This document shows positions 16,103 through 25,226 of a DNA stretch of 54,655 nt, piece by piece. Positions within the stretch are counted from its first letter, which is position 1, and every line of letters starts with the position of its first letter. This stretch comes from Pseudomonas sp. QTF5 (GTDB lineage Bacteria > Pseudomonadota > Gammaproteobacteria > Pseudomonadales > Pseudomonadaceae), in contig NZ_AZRW02000044.1 of assembly GCF_000512695.2 (NCBI RefSeq), positions 1-54,655 on the forward strand. The letters run 5' to 3'. Made by a program: the position numbers and the translations under genes. Under the pieces are notes generated by a model, which was not told the DNA's origin, ran no database searches, and saw only the letters and a list, made by a program, of their open reading frames with translations.

Positions 16103-18454
16103 GAAATCATCATCCACGAACGGCAGAATCGCATCCGCCACCGGTTGCAACTGCCGGGTGACGTAATGGTCGTAATCGATTGCCGCGCTGCGGATTTCCA
16201 GTGGCTCGGGGCCGGCGACGGTGATGACATAACTGATCCAGCCGCCGTTCTGATATTGACGCGGACGCCCTTGCCGGTCGTTGTAGTCGTCAGCGATCCG
16301 CGCTGCGCGCACATGGGGCGGCACGTTGCGTTGATAATCGTCGAGAGTACGACGCAGGCGTTTACGGTAGATCAGGCGCTCCTCGAACTCACCGGCCAAC
16401 GTCTTGCGCACATAGTCACGCACATAGTCCTGATAGGGTTTGCGATTGAAGATGCGCAGGTACAACTCCTGCTGGAATTGCCGGGCCAACGGCGACCAGT
16501 CGGTGCGCACGGTTTCCAGACCCTTGTAGACCATTTCATCGGTGCCGTCCGCGCGGGTGACCAACCCGGCATAGCGCTTCTTGCTGCCCTCCTCGGCGCC
16601 GCGAATCGTCGGCATCAGAAAGCGCTTGTAGTGGGTTTCGAACTGCAACTCCAGGGCACTTTCCAGCCCGTATTGCTGTTTCACATGCTCACGCCACCAC
16701 TGGTTGACGTGATCCACCAGCGCGTGACCGATCTGCGCGGCTTCTGCCTGCCCGTGGGCACGGCGCAGCCAAACGAAGGTCGAATCGGTATCGCCATAGA
16801 TCACCGCGTGCCCCTGCGCTTCGATCAACTGGCGGGTGCGCAACATGATCTCGTGCCCACGCAAGGTGATGGACGAGGCCAGCCGTGTATCGAAGAAGCG
16901 GCAACCGCTGGAGCCCAGCACGCCATAGAAGGCATTCATGATGATCTTCAGCGCCTGGGACAGTGGGGCGTTGTGTTCGCGCTTGGCGGTTTCACGACCT
17001 TCGGCAACCCGGGCGACGATGGCCGGCAGGCAATGCCGGGTTCTTGAGAAACGTGCACCGCGAAAGCCCGGCACCGACTCGTTGTCGTCGGGATGTTTGA
17101 GCCCTTCGATCAAGCCCACCGGGTCGATCAGAAAGGTGCGGATGATCGACGGATAGAGGCTTTTGTAGTCGAGCACCAGCACCGATTCGTACAACCCGGG
17201 TTGCGAGTCCATGACAAAACCGCCGGGGCTGGCCTCTGGTGGTTTGCCGCCGAGGTTCGGCGCGACGAAGCCCCGACGGTGCATCAGCGGCATATACAGG
17301 TGGGTGAACGCCGCCACCGAGCCACCGCTGCGGTCCGCCGGCAAACCGGTGACGCTGGCGCGTTCCAGCAGAAAGGTCAGCAACTCGGTCTTGGCGAAGA
17401 TCCGCGTCACCAGTTCGCAGTCCTTGAGGTTGTACTTTGCCAGGGCCGGTTTGTCCTCGGCGAACATACGATTGATTTCGTCCATGCGCTGGTACGGGTT
17501 GTCGATCGACTTGCCCTCGCCCAACAGGGTTTGCGCGACGTTTTCCAGGCTGAATGAGGGGAAGCTCCAGGTCGCCGAACGCAGCGACTCGATGCCGTCG
17601 ATGATCAACCGGCCGGCGGCCGAGGCGAAATAATGATTGCGGCTGCCGTGCTCGCGCCATTGCATTTCTTCGCCGCCACGCCCCAGCTTCAGTGGTACCG
17701 CCAAGCGGCGAGCATGTTCGTGCAGTACGCGCAGATCGAACTGCACGACGTTCCAGCCGATGATGGCGTCGGGGTCATGCCGGGCGAACCATTCATTGAG
17801 TTTTTTCAGCAGCAGTGTTCGCGAATCGCAGTATTCGAGCTGGAAATCTACCCCACTGTCATCGCCATTGGGTGGCCCGAGCATGTACACCTGCCGCTCG
17901 CCGCAGCCTTCCAGGGCGATGGAATACAGCTCGCCCTGAGCGGTGGTTTCGATGTCCAGCGAGACCAGCCTAAGCTTCGGTCGGTAGCCGGGGTCGGGTT
18001 TCATCTGCGCGTCGAGCAGCAGGCCTTCGGCGCTGGGCGTGCCGCCGAACAAAACGGGCGCGGTGATGAAACGCTCCATCATGTAGCGTTCCGGCGGGCG
18101 GATGTCGGCTTCGAATACATCGACGCCTGATCTGCGCAGCGCGGTTTCCAGGCGCATCAACTGACCGTGCTGCTGGCAATACAGGCCGAGCGCCGGGCGG
18201 TGTTCGAAGTCCAGAAGTGCCAAGGGCTTCAGCTCGACGTTTTTCTCGCCACGCAGCAGCGCTTCAGCTTGCTCGCGTTGGGCTGCCGGAATGAACGCTA
18301 CCGACGGTTGGTGCGCCAGGCGAATGCGTCGGGGACCGGCATCGGTCGCTAGCCAGAACTCGACTTCCGTGCCGGCCGGGGTATCGCGCCAATGCCGGGT
18401 CAGGACGAAGCCCTGCTGTAAATCCACCACTGCAACCTCAACGATCTGATTCAA
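16067..18454 (-). CDS. polB: DNA polymerase II (family B)
   Basis: 795 residues, the size of E. coli Pol II. In order: exonuclease motif I LVSLDIETTA, Exo II IIGWNVVQFDL, polymerase motif A VLDYKSLYPSIIRTF, motif B LKIIMNAFYGVLGSSGCRFF, and motif C VIYGDTDSTF. The protein ends in GGQLGLF, the beta-clamp binding peptide also found at the end of E. coli Pol II. It restarts replication and bypasses lesions. No LexA box of the CTGT-N8-ACAG form is visible in the short upstream sequence, so SOS control is not evident. It is convergent with the DUF1810 gene. Confidence 0.97.
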   Translation of the reverse strand: MNQIVEVAVVDLQQGFVLTRHWRDTPAGTEVEFWLATDAGPRRIRLAHQPSVAFIPAAQREQAEALLRGEKNVELKPLALLDFEHRPALGLYCQQHGQLMRLETALRRSGVDVFEADIRPPERYMMERFITAPVLFGGTPSAEGLLLDAQMKPDPGYRPKLRLVSLDIETTAQGELYSIALEGCGERQVYMLGPPNGDDSGVDFQLEYCDSRTLLLKKLNEWFARHDPDAIIGWNVVQFDLRVLHEHARRLAVPLKLGRGGEEMQWREHGSRNHYFASAAGRLIIDGIESLRSATWSFPSFSLENVAQTLLGEGKSIDNPYQRMDEINRMFAEDKPALAKYNLKDCELVTRIFAKTELLTFLLERASVTGLPADRSGGSVAAFTHLYMPLMHRRGFVAPNLGGKPPEASPGGFVMDSQPGLYESVLVLDYKSLYPSIIRTFLIDPVGLIEGLKHPDDNESVPGFRGARFSRTRHCLPAIVARVAEGRETAKREHNAPLSQALKIIMNAFYGVLGSSGCRFFDTRLASSITLRGHEIMLRTRQLIEAQGHAVIYGDTDSTFVWLRRAHGQAEAAQIGHALVDHVNQWWREHVKQQYGLESALELQFETHYKRFLMPTIRGAEEGSKKRYAGLVTRADGTDEMVYKGLETVRTDWSPLARQFQQELYLRIFNRKPYQDYVRDYVRKTLAGEFEERLIYRKRLRRTLDDYQRNVPPHVRAARIADDYNDRQGRPRQYQNGGWISYVITVAGPEPLEIRSAAIDYDHYVTRQLQPVADAILPFVDDDFSTLIGGQLGLF

Positions 18455-18497
18455 GGGGTAATTCTACGCGTGATCGACGGTGTGGTGAGGGGGTTGT

Positions 18498-18658
18498 CCT
18501 AATGCCGGTAAGTTAAGACGCAGAACCTGTGGGAGCGTGGCTTGCCCGCGAAGAACGATGACGCGTATTACCTGAAAAACCGCGGTGCATTCTTCGCGGG
18601 CAAGCCACGCTCCCACAGGATTTTCGTCGCTCAAATTTCTTAACTTACCGGCATCAGG
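18498..18658. repeat. REPIN nested inside a second long inverted repeat
   Basis: An 88-bp REPIN (18529-18616, GTGGGAGCGTGGCTTGCCCG subfamily, arms fully complementary) is flanked by outer arms 18498-18518 and 18638-18658 that match in 20 of 21 positions when inverted (CCTAATGCCGGTAAGTTAAG on the left). The whole 161 bp could form one long cruciform or transcript hairpin. It occupies half of the 329-bp gap between the divergent polB and CBS-protein genes. Confidence 0.9.
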
Positions 18659-18783
18659 GGCGGGCTTTTACAAAGAAAAATCGCTGAATGACGCTTTTTG
18701 CGCGGTATCTGCCGCTTTCTGCCTTGCTCTGCGAGCGTGTCTCTACGATTCTTCAAGAACACGACAACACCCGAGAATCCGCC

Positions 18784-19224
18784 ATGAAAACCGTCGCCCA
18801 ACTGCTCAAGTTAAAGGCCCAACAGAATCAGGAAGTCCACACCATTGAGCCTCATCAAATGGTGCTGGAAGCGCTGATGGTGATGGCCGCAAAAAACGTC
18901 GGCGCGTTACCGGTCCTGAAAGATGGCGCGGTCGTCGGCATCATCAGCGAGCGGGACTATGCGCGCAAACTGGTGCTCAAGGGGCGCTCCTCCGTCGGCA
19001 CACCGGTCAGCGACATCATGGTGGCGCCGGTGATTACCGTGGACACCCACCAAACCGTCGAAACCTGCATGGGCATCATGTCCGAAAAACGCCTGCGGCA
19101 CTTGCCGGTGGTGGAAAACGGCGAGTTGATAGGCTTGCTGTCCATCGGCGACCTGGTCAAGGAAGCCATCGCCGAACAGGCTGAACTGATTCGTCAGTTG
19201 GAGCAGTACATTCGCGGCGAGTGA
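18784..19224 (+). CDS. Tandem CBS-domain protein
   Basis: 146 residues made almost entirely of two CBS domains. The first has ALMVMAAKNVGALPVLKDGA and VGIISERDYARKLV; the second has PVITVDTHQTVETCMGIMSE and LRHLPVVENGELIGLLSIGD. CBS pairs bind adenosyl ligands (AMP, ATP, SAM) and act as sensors; with no fused catalytic domain, the partner protein is unknown. The start at 18784 (MKTVAQLLKLK) has GAGAA upstream. It is monocistronic, between the large palindrome and a REPIN. Confidence 0.9.
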   Translation: MKTVAQLLKLKAQQNQEVHTIEPHQMVLEALMVMAAKNVGALPVLKDGAVVGIISERDYARKLVLKGRSSVGTPVSDIMVAPVITVDTHQTVETCMGIMSEKRLRHLPVVENGELIGLLSIGDLVKEAIAEQAELIRQLEQYIRGE

Positions 19225-19249
19225 TTCCAAACCCACCGCAAATCCCCTT

Positions 19250-19337
19250 GTGGGAGCGGGCTTGCTCGCGAAAGCGGTATGTCAGTCGATACTTAGGGTG
19301 ACTGATACACCGCTTTCGCGAGCAAGCCCGCTCCCAC
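19250..19337. repeat. REPIN, standard 88-bp form
   Basis: Arms GTGGGAGCGGGCTTGCTCGC and complement with fully matched CGAAAGCGG/CCGCTTTCG inner extension. It lies between the convergent CBS and GST genes. Confidence 0.9.
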
Positions 19338-19356
19338 ATTTTGATTGGCGGTGTTC

Positions 19357-19980
19357 TTAAGACGGCCAATGCCGCGCGAAAACCGGTGCCAATGCCGGGT
19401 GCCGGTCGAAGCGTTCGAGCCAGGCAGAGAACCCCGGCCGCGCGGTGCGCAAGTGCTCCCGGGTACCCGCCCACCGTGTCACCACCGCCGCCAGAATATC
19501 CAGCGCGCCCGGTGTTCCGTCTCCCAGGTACAACTGGCCGGCGAACTGATCGGCAAACACCTCCCAACTCCAGTGCAGGCGCTGGCGGGCACCGGCCATA
19601 AGGTTTTCCTTCGATGATTCGTCCGCCTCGGCCAGCCAGCGCTCGGGGTAATCGATGATGCCGATGGCTGTATAGCAATTGCTGACGATGTACACCAGGC
19701 CACGAATCACCTGATCACGCTTGAGCGGGTTCTCCGGCAGCAGGTTCGACTTCGGGAACGTGAGAGCCAGATGGATCAGGATGGCCGCACTCTCGGTCAG
19801 AACACCGCCATCGGGCAATTGCAGGGTGGGGATTTGCTTGAGCGGGTTGAGCTTCTCCAATGCCTGAACCGCCTCCGGGGACGATGAAACATCGATGAAG
19901 CGATAAGGAACCTCGCACAACTCCAGCGCGGCTTCGATGGCAGCCGCACCCGAGTTCTGATGTCCGTAAAGCTGGTACAT
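19357..19980 (-). CDS. Glutathione S-transferase family protein
   Basis: 207 residues. The thioredoxin-like N-terminal domain runs from MYQLYGHQNSGAAAIEAALE to LPDGGVLTESAAILIHLA; the cis-Pro lies in KQIPTLQLP and the glutathione-binding Glu-Ser in LTESAAI. The all-helical C-terminal domain follows. AGGAG lies eight bases before the ATG at 19980. It is cytoplasmic; the substrate and physiological role are unknown. It is flanked by REPINs on both sides. Confidence 0.9.
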   Translation of the reverse strand: MYQLYGHQNSGAAAIEAALELCEVPYRFIDVSSSPEAVQALEKLNPLKQIPTLQLPDGGVLTESAAILIHLALTFPKSNLLPENPLKRDQVIRGLVYIVSNCYTAIGIIDYPERWLAEADESSKENLMAGARQRLHWSWEVFADQFAGQLYLGDGTPGALDILAAVVTRWAGTREHLRTARPGFSAWLERFDRHPALAPVFARHWPS

Positions 19981-20077
19981 GACTAAATCTCCTCTGCGAC
20001 TCTCTCTTTGTAGCAGCTGCTGAAGATTGCGCCCGAGTGCCTCATCAACAAATATCAATCAGTCAGGCGCAATCCAT

Positions 20078-20165
20078 GTGGGAGCGGGCTTGCTCGCGAA
20101 GGCGGTGTGTCAGGCGACATCAATGCTGATTGTGCCGCCGCCTTCGCGAGCAAGCCCGCTCCCAC
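20078..20165. repeat. REPIN, standard 88-bp form
   Basis: Two intact arms with a loop TGTCAGGCGACATCAATGCT that recurs, slightly varied, in several other REPINs here. It lies upstream of the GST gene and 3' of the DUF1615 lipoprotein gene. Confidence 0.9.
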
Positions 20166-20199
20166 AGGTTCCGCACACTGACTGGCATTAGTCTAATGT

Positions 20200-21294
20200 T
20201 TACCTCCCCGCGCGCTTCATACAGCGCTGATAACGCTCATCGACCCGCTTGGCGAACCACGCCGTGGTGAGTTTGCGGGTGATTTTCGGGCTTTGCAGCA
20301 GGATTCCCGGCAACACCGCACGGGGTAATGGTCGGCCTTCAGCCTGCTCGGCCAAGGCGAACACGCGCCGATACAGCTTGGTGTCCTCGAATTCGAGACT
20401 GTTACCCTCCTCCAATTGATCCCGAATGGTCAGGTTGCGCATGTCCAATTGCTTGCCGAGGGTGCGCACCGCCAATTCCGTGGTGCCCGGCATGATCGAG
20501 CCATAGCGCACCAGATCGCCATCCAGTGCCAGCGAGATGCCGGTCGCACGGCTTACCGCGTTCTGAAACGCCGCATTGCGGCTGGCGTACCAACCGGCAT
20601 TGAAATCGGCGAAGCGATACAGCGGCTGCTTGTAGCTCACCGGATAACCGAGCAAGTGGGCAATGCCGAAATACAGGCCACCGCGACGCGTGAACACTTC
20701 GCGGCGAATCGAGTGGTCTACCGGGTAGGGATAATCCCGCGCCTGCTGCTCGGCAAAATCGATGCTGACCTGCATCGGCCCGCCGGTGTGCACCGGGTTG
20801 AAACCATCGAACAGCGTCCGCCCCATGGGCACCATGCCGATGAAATCATCGAAAATCGCGCTGAGTTCTTTTTCGCTGCGCGCGGCATTCAGCCGGTCGC
20901 TGTAACTTTTGCCATTGGGTGAACTTACCTGCAAGGCACCGCTCACCAGCAGGCCGGGAATGTGGGCCTTGGCGGCGCGGCGGTCGATCTCGTCCCGGGC
21001 AATCTTGCCCAGGCCTGGCACCGGCGGATCAGCCTGAAACGTCGATTCCTGCTCAGTGACCGCGAGTACCGAGCACAGGTTTTGCGTGGTCGGTGGAATA
21101 TTTTGCGCGGCAAATGCCGCGTAGATGTCCGTGGCCCAGCCCTGGCGGTCGACTGTTTTGGCCGGCAGCAGACGCATGATCTCTGCCTTGACCTCGGCAG
21201 GCTTGCGGACCGGCGGTTCCTGAGTGCGTTGAGTACCGCAACCGGCCAGCACCAACAGTGCCGCGACGCTCATGATCAATCGATTGGCTTGCAT
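20200..21294 (-). CDS. DUF1615 lipoprotein
   Basis: 364 residues. The signal sequence ends in a lipobox, LLVLAGCGTQ, with lipidation at Cys19. The body contains LCSVLAVTEQESTFQADPPV, whose position and acidic residues resemble a lysozyme-like fold, then LVSGALQVSSPNGKSY and YPVDHSIRREVFTRRGGLYF. It matches the DUF1615 family, membrane-anchored proteins whose role is not established; a murein-acting function is only a guess. It is monocistronic and divergent from the FAD monooxygenase gene. Confidence 0.82.
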   Translation of the reverse strand: MQANRLIMSVAALLVLAGCGTQRTQEPPVRKPAEVKAEIMRLLPAKTVDRQGWATDIYAAFAAQNIPPTTQNLCSVLAVTEQESTFQADPPVPGLGKIARDEIDRRAAKAHIPGLLVSGALQVSSPNGKSYSDRLNAARSEKELSAIFDDFIGMVPMGRTLFDGFNPVHTGGPMQVSIDFAEQQARDYPYPVDHSIRREVFTRRGGLYFGIAHLLGYPVSYKQPLYRFADFNAGWYASRNAAFQNAVSRATGISLALDGDLVRYGSIMPGTTELAVRTLGKQLDMRNLTIRDQLEEGNSLEFEDTKLYRRVFALAEQAEGRPLPRAVLPGILLQSPKITRKLTTAWFAKRVDERYQRCMKRAGR

Positions 21295-21480
21295 GGTGCT
21301 CCATCAAAGTCCGTTGAGCCGGATTAACCATACGATCAATGGCATGGCGCAGGCTATGACTGTGACAGCCGCGGACTGTTCCCCTGCCCTGCTAAGGGAG
21401 TGGTTTTCCGTTGAGCAGCCGGGCGGCCGGTGCATCCGGGCTGAACCATACTTGATCCACATACCGAGGAGGGCAGGCTC

Positions 21481-23010
21481 ATGAACCGTAGCGACGTGCT
21501 GATCATCGGCGCCGGTCCAACCGGGCTGGTACTGGCGCTGTGGCTGAGCAAACTGGGCATTGGGGTGCGGATTATCGACAAGACGTCGGCACCCGGCACC
21601 ACTTCACGTGCACTGGCAGTACAGGCGCGAACGCTTGAACTGTATCGCCAGCTAGACCTCAGCGACACCGTTGTGCAGAACGGCCATCGAGTGGCCGCAG
21701 CGAACTTCTGGGTCAAGGGCGAACCGGTCGCGCACCTGCCGCTGAGCACCATCGGCGAGGGTCTGACGCCCTACGCGTTTCTGGAAATGTATCCGCAAGA
21801 CGAGCACGAACGCCTGCTGATCGAACGCCTGGAAGCCTTCGGTATTACGGTGGAGCGCGACACCGAACTGCAAAGCTTCGAGGAAACCGGCGACGGCATC
21901 ACCGCCCGGCTGCGCTTGCCCGATGGCCAACAGGAAACCTGCCAGGCCTGTTACCTCGCAGGCTGCGACGGCGCCCGGTCGATCGTGCGCAAAACCCTGG
22001 ACACCGGTTTTCCAGGCGGCACCTACCAGCAGATTTTCTACGTGGCGGATGTGCAAGCTCGCGGCCCCACGTTCAACGGTGAACTGCATGTGGACCTTGA
22101 TGAAGCCGACTTCCTCGCCGTATTCCCCTTGGCCGGCGAAGGTCGTGCCCGACTGATCGGCACGGTTCGCGACGAACGCGCCGACCGTGCCGAAACCCTC
22201 CAATTTGAAGACGTCAGCAGCCGGGCCATCGAGCATTTAAAGGTGCAGATCGATCAGGTGAACTGGTTCTCGACTTACCGCGTACATCACCGGGTTGCGG
22301 ATCACTTTCGCACCGGCCGCGCATTTCTGTTGGGTGACGCCGCCCATGTCCACAGCCCGGCGGGTGGCCAGGGCATGAACACCGGGATTGGCGATGCGAT
22401 CAATCTGGCCTGGAAACTCGCGGCGGTCTTAAGCGGTGGAGCCACGACCAAACTGCTCGACAGTTATGAAACCGAACGCATCGCGTTTGCCCGGCGATTG
22501 GTGGCGACAACCGACCGGGTCTTCAATTTCGTCACCGCCGAAGGGCGAGTGGCCGACTTGCTGCGCATGCGTGTGGCGCCATTTCTGATCCCGAAAATGA
22601 CATCGCTGGAGGCGGTTCGGGAATTCATGTTTCGCACGGTGTCGCAGACCACCCTCAACTATCGCGGCATGCCATTGAGCGAGGGGGTCGCCGGCGACGT
22701 TCACGGCGGTGATCGCCTGCCCTGGGCCCACGACGGTAAAGGGGACAATTTCGAGTCACTGAAAAACCTGACCTGGCAGGTGCATGTGTATGGCGACACC
22801 AGCGACGAGATGATCGCCTGGTGCACCGAGCATCACCTGCCGTTGCAGGTGTTCGACTGGCGGCCGGCGTTTGAAATGGCGGGGCTCACCCGCAACGGGT
22901 TTTACCTGCTGCGGCCGGATACGTACGTGGCGATTGCCGACTACAGCGCCGATCCGAAGGTGATCGAGCGGTATTTCCGGGACCGTGAGATTCGGCCGTT
23001 CTTCGGCTGA
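21481..23010 (+). CDS. FAD-dependent monooxygenase (PHBH/PheA type)
   Basis: 509 residues. The three fingerprints of group A flavin hydroxylases are present: the GxGxxG nucleotide loop in DVLIIGAGPTGLVLAL, the DG motif in YLAGCDGARSIVRKT, and the GD motif in LLGDAAHVHSPAGGQGMNTG. A C-terminal thioredoxin-like extension (about 410-509) is typical of the phenol or pentachlorophenol hydroxylase group. It probably hydroxylates an aromatic compound with NAD(P)H and oxygen; the substrate is unknown, and no ring-cleavage genes are adjacent. GAGGAGGG precedes the ATG. Confidence 0.9.
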   Translation: MNRSDVLIIGAGPTGLVLALWLSKLGIGVRIIDKTSAPGTTSRALAVQARTLELYRQLDLSDTVVQNGHRVAAANFWVKGEPVAHLPLSTIGEGLTPYAFLEMYPQDEHERLLIERLEAFGITVERDTELQSFEETGDGITARLRLPDGQQETCQACYLAGCDGARSIVRKTLDTGFPGGTYQQIFYVADVQARGPTFNGELHVDLDEADFLAVFPLAGEGRARLIGTVRDERADRAETLQFEDVSSRAIEHLKVQIDQVNWFSTYRVHHRVADHFRTGRAFLLGDAAHVHSPAGGQGMNTGIGDAINLAWKLAAVLSGGATTKLLDSYETERIAFARRLVATTDRVFNFVTAEGRVADLLRMRVAPFLIPKMTSLEAVREFMFRTVSQTTLNYRGMPLSEGVAGDVHGGDRLPWAHDGKGDNFESLKNLTWQVHVYGDTSDEMIAWCTEHHLPLQVFDWRPAFEMAGLTRNGFYLLRPDTYVAIADYSADPKVIERYFRDREIRPFFG

Positions 23011-23034
23011 ACCCAAGAACGGCGAAGATCAAAT

Positions 23035-23122
23035 GTGGGAGCGGGCTTGCTCGCGAAGGCGGCGTGTCAGTCACCATAAATATCGACTGTCGCGCCGCCT
23101 TCGCGAGCAAGCCCGCTCCCAC
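23035..23122. repeat. REPIN, standard 88-bp form
   Basis: Two complementary arms with GGCGGCGTG loop start. It lies between the convergent monooxygenase and hemB genes. Confidence 0.9.
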
Positions 23123-23141
23123 AGTGATTATGTGGTGGTCT

Positions 23142-24116
23142 TTAGATCCCGGCCAGGGCCAGGTCCATCGCGAAGTAGGTGAAGATCAAATCCGCCCCGG
23201 CCCGTTTGATCGCCCCCAAGCTCTCGCGCACCACTCGGTCTTCATCGATTGCCCCGGCCTGGGCGGCGAATTTGATCATCGCGTACTCGCCACTCACTTG
23301 ATACGCCGACAGTGGCAGACGCGAGGCTTCGCGGATGTCGCGGATGATGTCCAGGTACGCACCGGCCGGTTTGACCATCAGCGCGTCGGCGCCTTCCTGC
23401 TCGTCCATCAGCGATTCACGCACGGCTTCGCGGCGGTTCATCGGGTTCATCTGATAGCTTTTGCGGTCGCCCTTCAGCGCACTGCCGCCGGCCTCGCGAA
23501 ACGGACCATAAAGCGCCGAAGCGAATTTTGTCGAATAGGCCATGATCGCGGTCTGGCTGAAACCAGCCTCATCGAGCGCCCGGCGAATGGCCTGGACCTG
23601 CCCGTCCATGGCCGCCGACGGTGCGATCACATCAGCGCCGGCCCGAGCGGCCGCCACGGCTTGTTTGCCGAGGTTGATCAGGGTCTGGTCGTTGTCGACT
23701 TCGTGGTGGTGCAGCACGCCGCAATGGCCGTGGTCGGTGTACTCGCAGAAACAGGTGTCGGACATCACGATCATTTCCGGCACGGCGTCTTTGGCGATGC
23801 GCGACATGCGTGACACCAGGCCGTTGTCGCTCCAGGTATCGCTGCCGCTGCTGTCCAGATGATGGGACACGCCAAACGTCATCACCGATCTGATCCCGGC
23901 CCGAGCGTAACGCTCGATCTCGCCGGCCAGCTTCGACTCGGGAATGCGCATCACCCCGGGCATGCTCTTGATCGGCACGAAATCGTCGATTTCTTCCTCG
24001 ACGAAAATCGGCAGTACCAGGTCGTTCAAGCTGAACTCGGTTTCCTGGAACAGGCTGCGCAGGCTCGCATTGCGGCGCAGACGGCGTGGACGTGCTTCGG
24101 GGAACTGACTGGGCAT
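23142..24116 (-). CDS. hemB: Delta-aminolevulinic acid dehydratase, zinc-type
   Basis: 324 residues. The enzyme joins two 5-aminolevulinate molecules to porphobilinogen in heme synthesis. The two Schiff-base lysines are Lys197 (AYSTKFAS) and Lys249 (LMVKPAGAY). The metal loop reads MSDTCFCEYTDHGHCG, with Cys122, Cys124 and Cys132 in the spacing of zinc enzymes such as E. coli HemB. The P. aeruginosa enzyme is known to be a magnesium form without these cysteines, so this is probably a second, zinc-dependent copy. The start at 24116 has AGGAAG upstream; the longer frame to 24347 runs through a REPIN. Confidence 0.93.
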   Translation of the reverse strand: MPSQFPEARPRRLRRNASLRSLFQETEFSLNDLVLPIFVEEEIDDFVPIKSMPGVMRIPESKLAGEIERYARAGIRSVMTFGVSHHLDSSGSDTWSDNGLVSRMSRIAKDAVPEMIVMSDTCFCEYTDHGHCGVLHHHEVDNDQTLINLGKQAVAAARAGADVIAPSAAMDGQVQAIRRALDEAGFSQTAIMAYSTKFASALYGPFREAGGSALKGDRKSYQMNPMNRREAVRESLMDEQEGADALMVKPAGAYLDIIRDIREASRLPLSAYQVSGEYAMIKFAAQAGAIDEDRVVRESLGAIKRAGADLIFTYFAMDLALAGI

Positions 24117-24256
24117 GGGTCTTCCTGAAAAACGGCGGACAAGACGAAAGTCGTAGGGGCGAAGCTTATGCCCTGCAAGGCGCGGGGCACAAACCTCAGA
24201 CGCGGAACAAAGCGTTACCGGTTCGGCAACAATCCCCGCATCCAGCACAGAACCCT

Positions 24257-24358
24257 GTGGGAGCGGCGGTGCGGCGATCCGACTTGCTCGCGAAGGCGGC
24301 CTATCATTCAACATTGATGTCGACTGACCCACCGCTTTCGCGAGCAAGCCCGCACACA
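24257..24358. repeat. REPIN, asymmetric form with a truncated right end
   Basis: The left arm is expanded (GCGGTGCGGCGATCCGAC). The right arm ends CCCGCACACAGG, having lost the TCC of CTCCCAC, so the outermost stem cannot close. It is located between hemB and the phzF-like gene. Confidence 0.8.
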
Positions 24359-24360
24359 GG

Positions 24361-25203
24361 TTAAATCGCGAGTACTCCTGTAATACACGTCACCACCGCA
24401 CCGCCAACCCAGATCTCATCCCCCACCTGCTCGACCTGAATCCGACCGCCGCGGCCCATGGTCAAGCCTTGGCTGACGACATAAGACACCGGCGCCAGCC
24501 CTTCGCTGAGCAACCATTGGGCAATCCCGGCGTTCAGGCTGCCGGTGGCCGGGTCTTCTGGCATGCCGTCGCCAGAGATGAACGCACGCACTTCGAACTG
24601 CGCATCGACGCCATCGCGCTCGACGCACCACGGCGCGATGACACCGACGGCGAGGCCAAGCAGCTGCGAATGATCCGGCTGCAAGTCCAGTACCTGCTGA
24701 CGATCCTCGACCATCACCGCCAGCCAGCCGGCACCGTTGTCGACCCATTGCGCCCGCACAATCGCAACTGGCGCCAATCCGAGGCCCCGCCGTACGCGCT
24801 CGACCAGTTCGGCGTCCACCGGGCCGGACCTGAGCAGCGGTGGCGCGAGAAACGCCAGCTCAGCGCCCTGCCGACGCACCCGCACCAGGCCGACGCCGCA
24901 CTCCTGAATAATCTCCTCGCCCTTGGGCACCCCGCCGGCCTCGAGCCAGGCATGACAGGTACCAAGCGTCGGGTGACCGGCGAACGGCAACTCCTGAAGA
25001 GTGGTGAAGATGCGTACTCGATAGTCGGCCCGAGGGTCCCGGGGTTCGAGCACGAAGGTGGTTTCGCTGAGGTTGGTCCAGGACGCGAACGCCGCCATGC
25101 GCTCATCGCTGAGCCTGTCAGCGCCTAACACCACCGCCAACGGGTTGCCCTTGAGCGCGACGCGGCTGAAGACATCTACTTGCTTGAAATCGAATGAGCT
25201 CAT
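24361..25203 (-). CDS. PhzF family phenazine biosynthesis-like isomerase
   Basis: 280 residues. PhzF hallmarks: FKQVDVFSRVALKGNPLAVV at the N-terminus, the active-site Glu in NLSETTFVLEP, the GHPTLGTCHAWL block, and the C-terminal mirror motif GDGMPEDPATGSLN. PhzF proteins have a diaminopimelate-epimerase-like double fold. Most, like this one with no phz genes nearby, have unknown substrates, so phenazine production is not implied. The start at 25203 (MSSFDFKQ) follows the family. It is transcribed after a GST gene that ends 24 bp upstream, possibly as one operon. Confidence 0.9.
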   Translation of the reverse strand: MSSFDFKQVDVFSRVALKGNPLAVVLGADRLSDERMAAFASWTNLSETTFVLEPRDPRADYRVRIFTTLQELPFAGHPTLGTCHAWLEAGGVPKGEEIIQECGVGLVRVRRQGAELAFLAPPLLRSGPVDAELVERVRRGLGLAPVAIVRAQWVDNGAGWLAVMVEDRQQVLDLQPDHSQLLGLAVGVIAPWCVERDGVDAQFEVRAFISGDGMPEDPATGSLNAGIAQWLLSEGLAPVSYVVSQGLTMGRGGRIQVEQVGDEIWVGGAVVTCITGVLAI

Positions 25204-25226
25204 TGCCGGCCTTGGTGATGAGGGAT

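Noticed and set aside
24361..25203. PhzF-like gene taken as part of a phenazine pathway
   Set aside because: No other phz gene is present; PhzF homologues without phz context are common and of unknown function.
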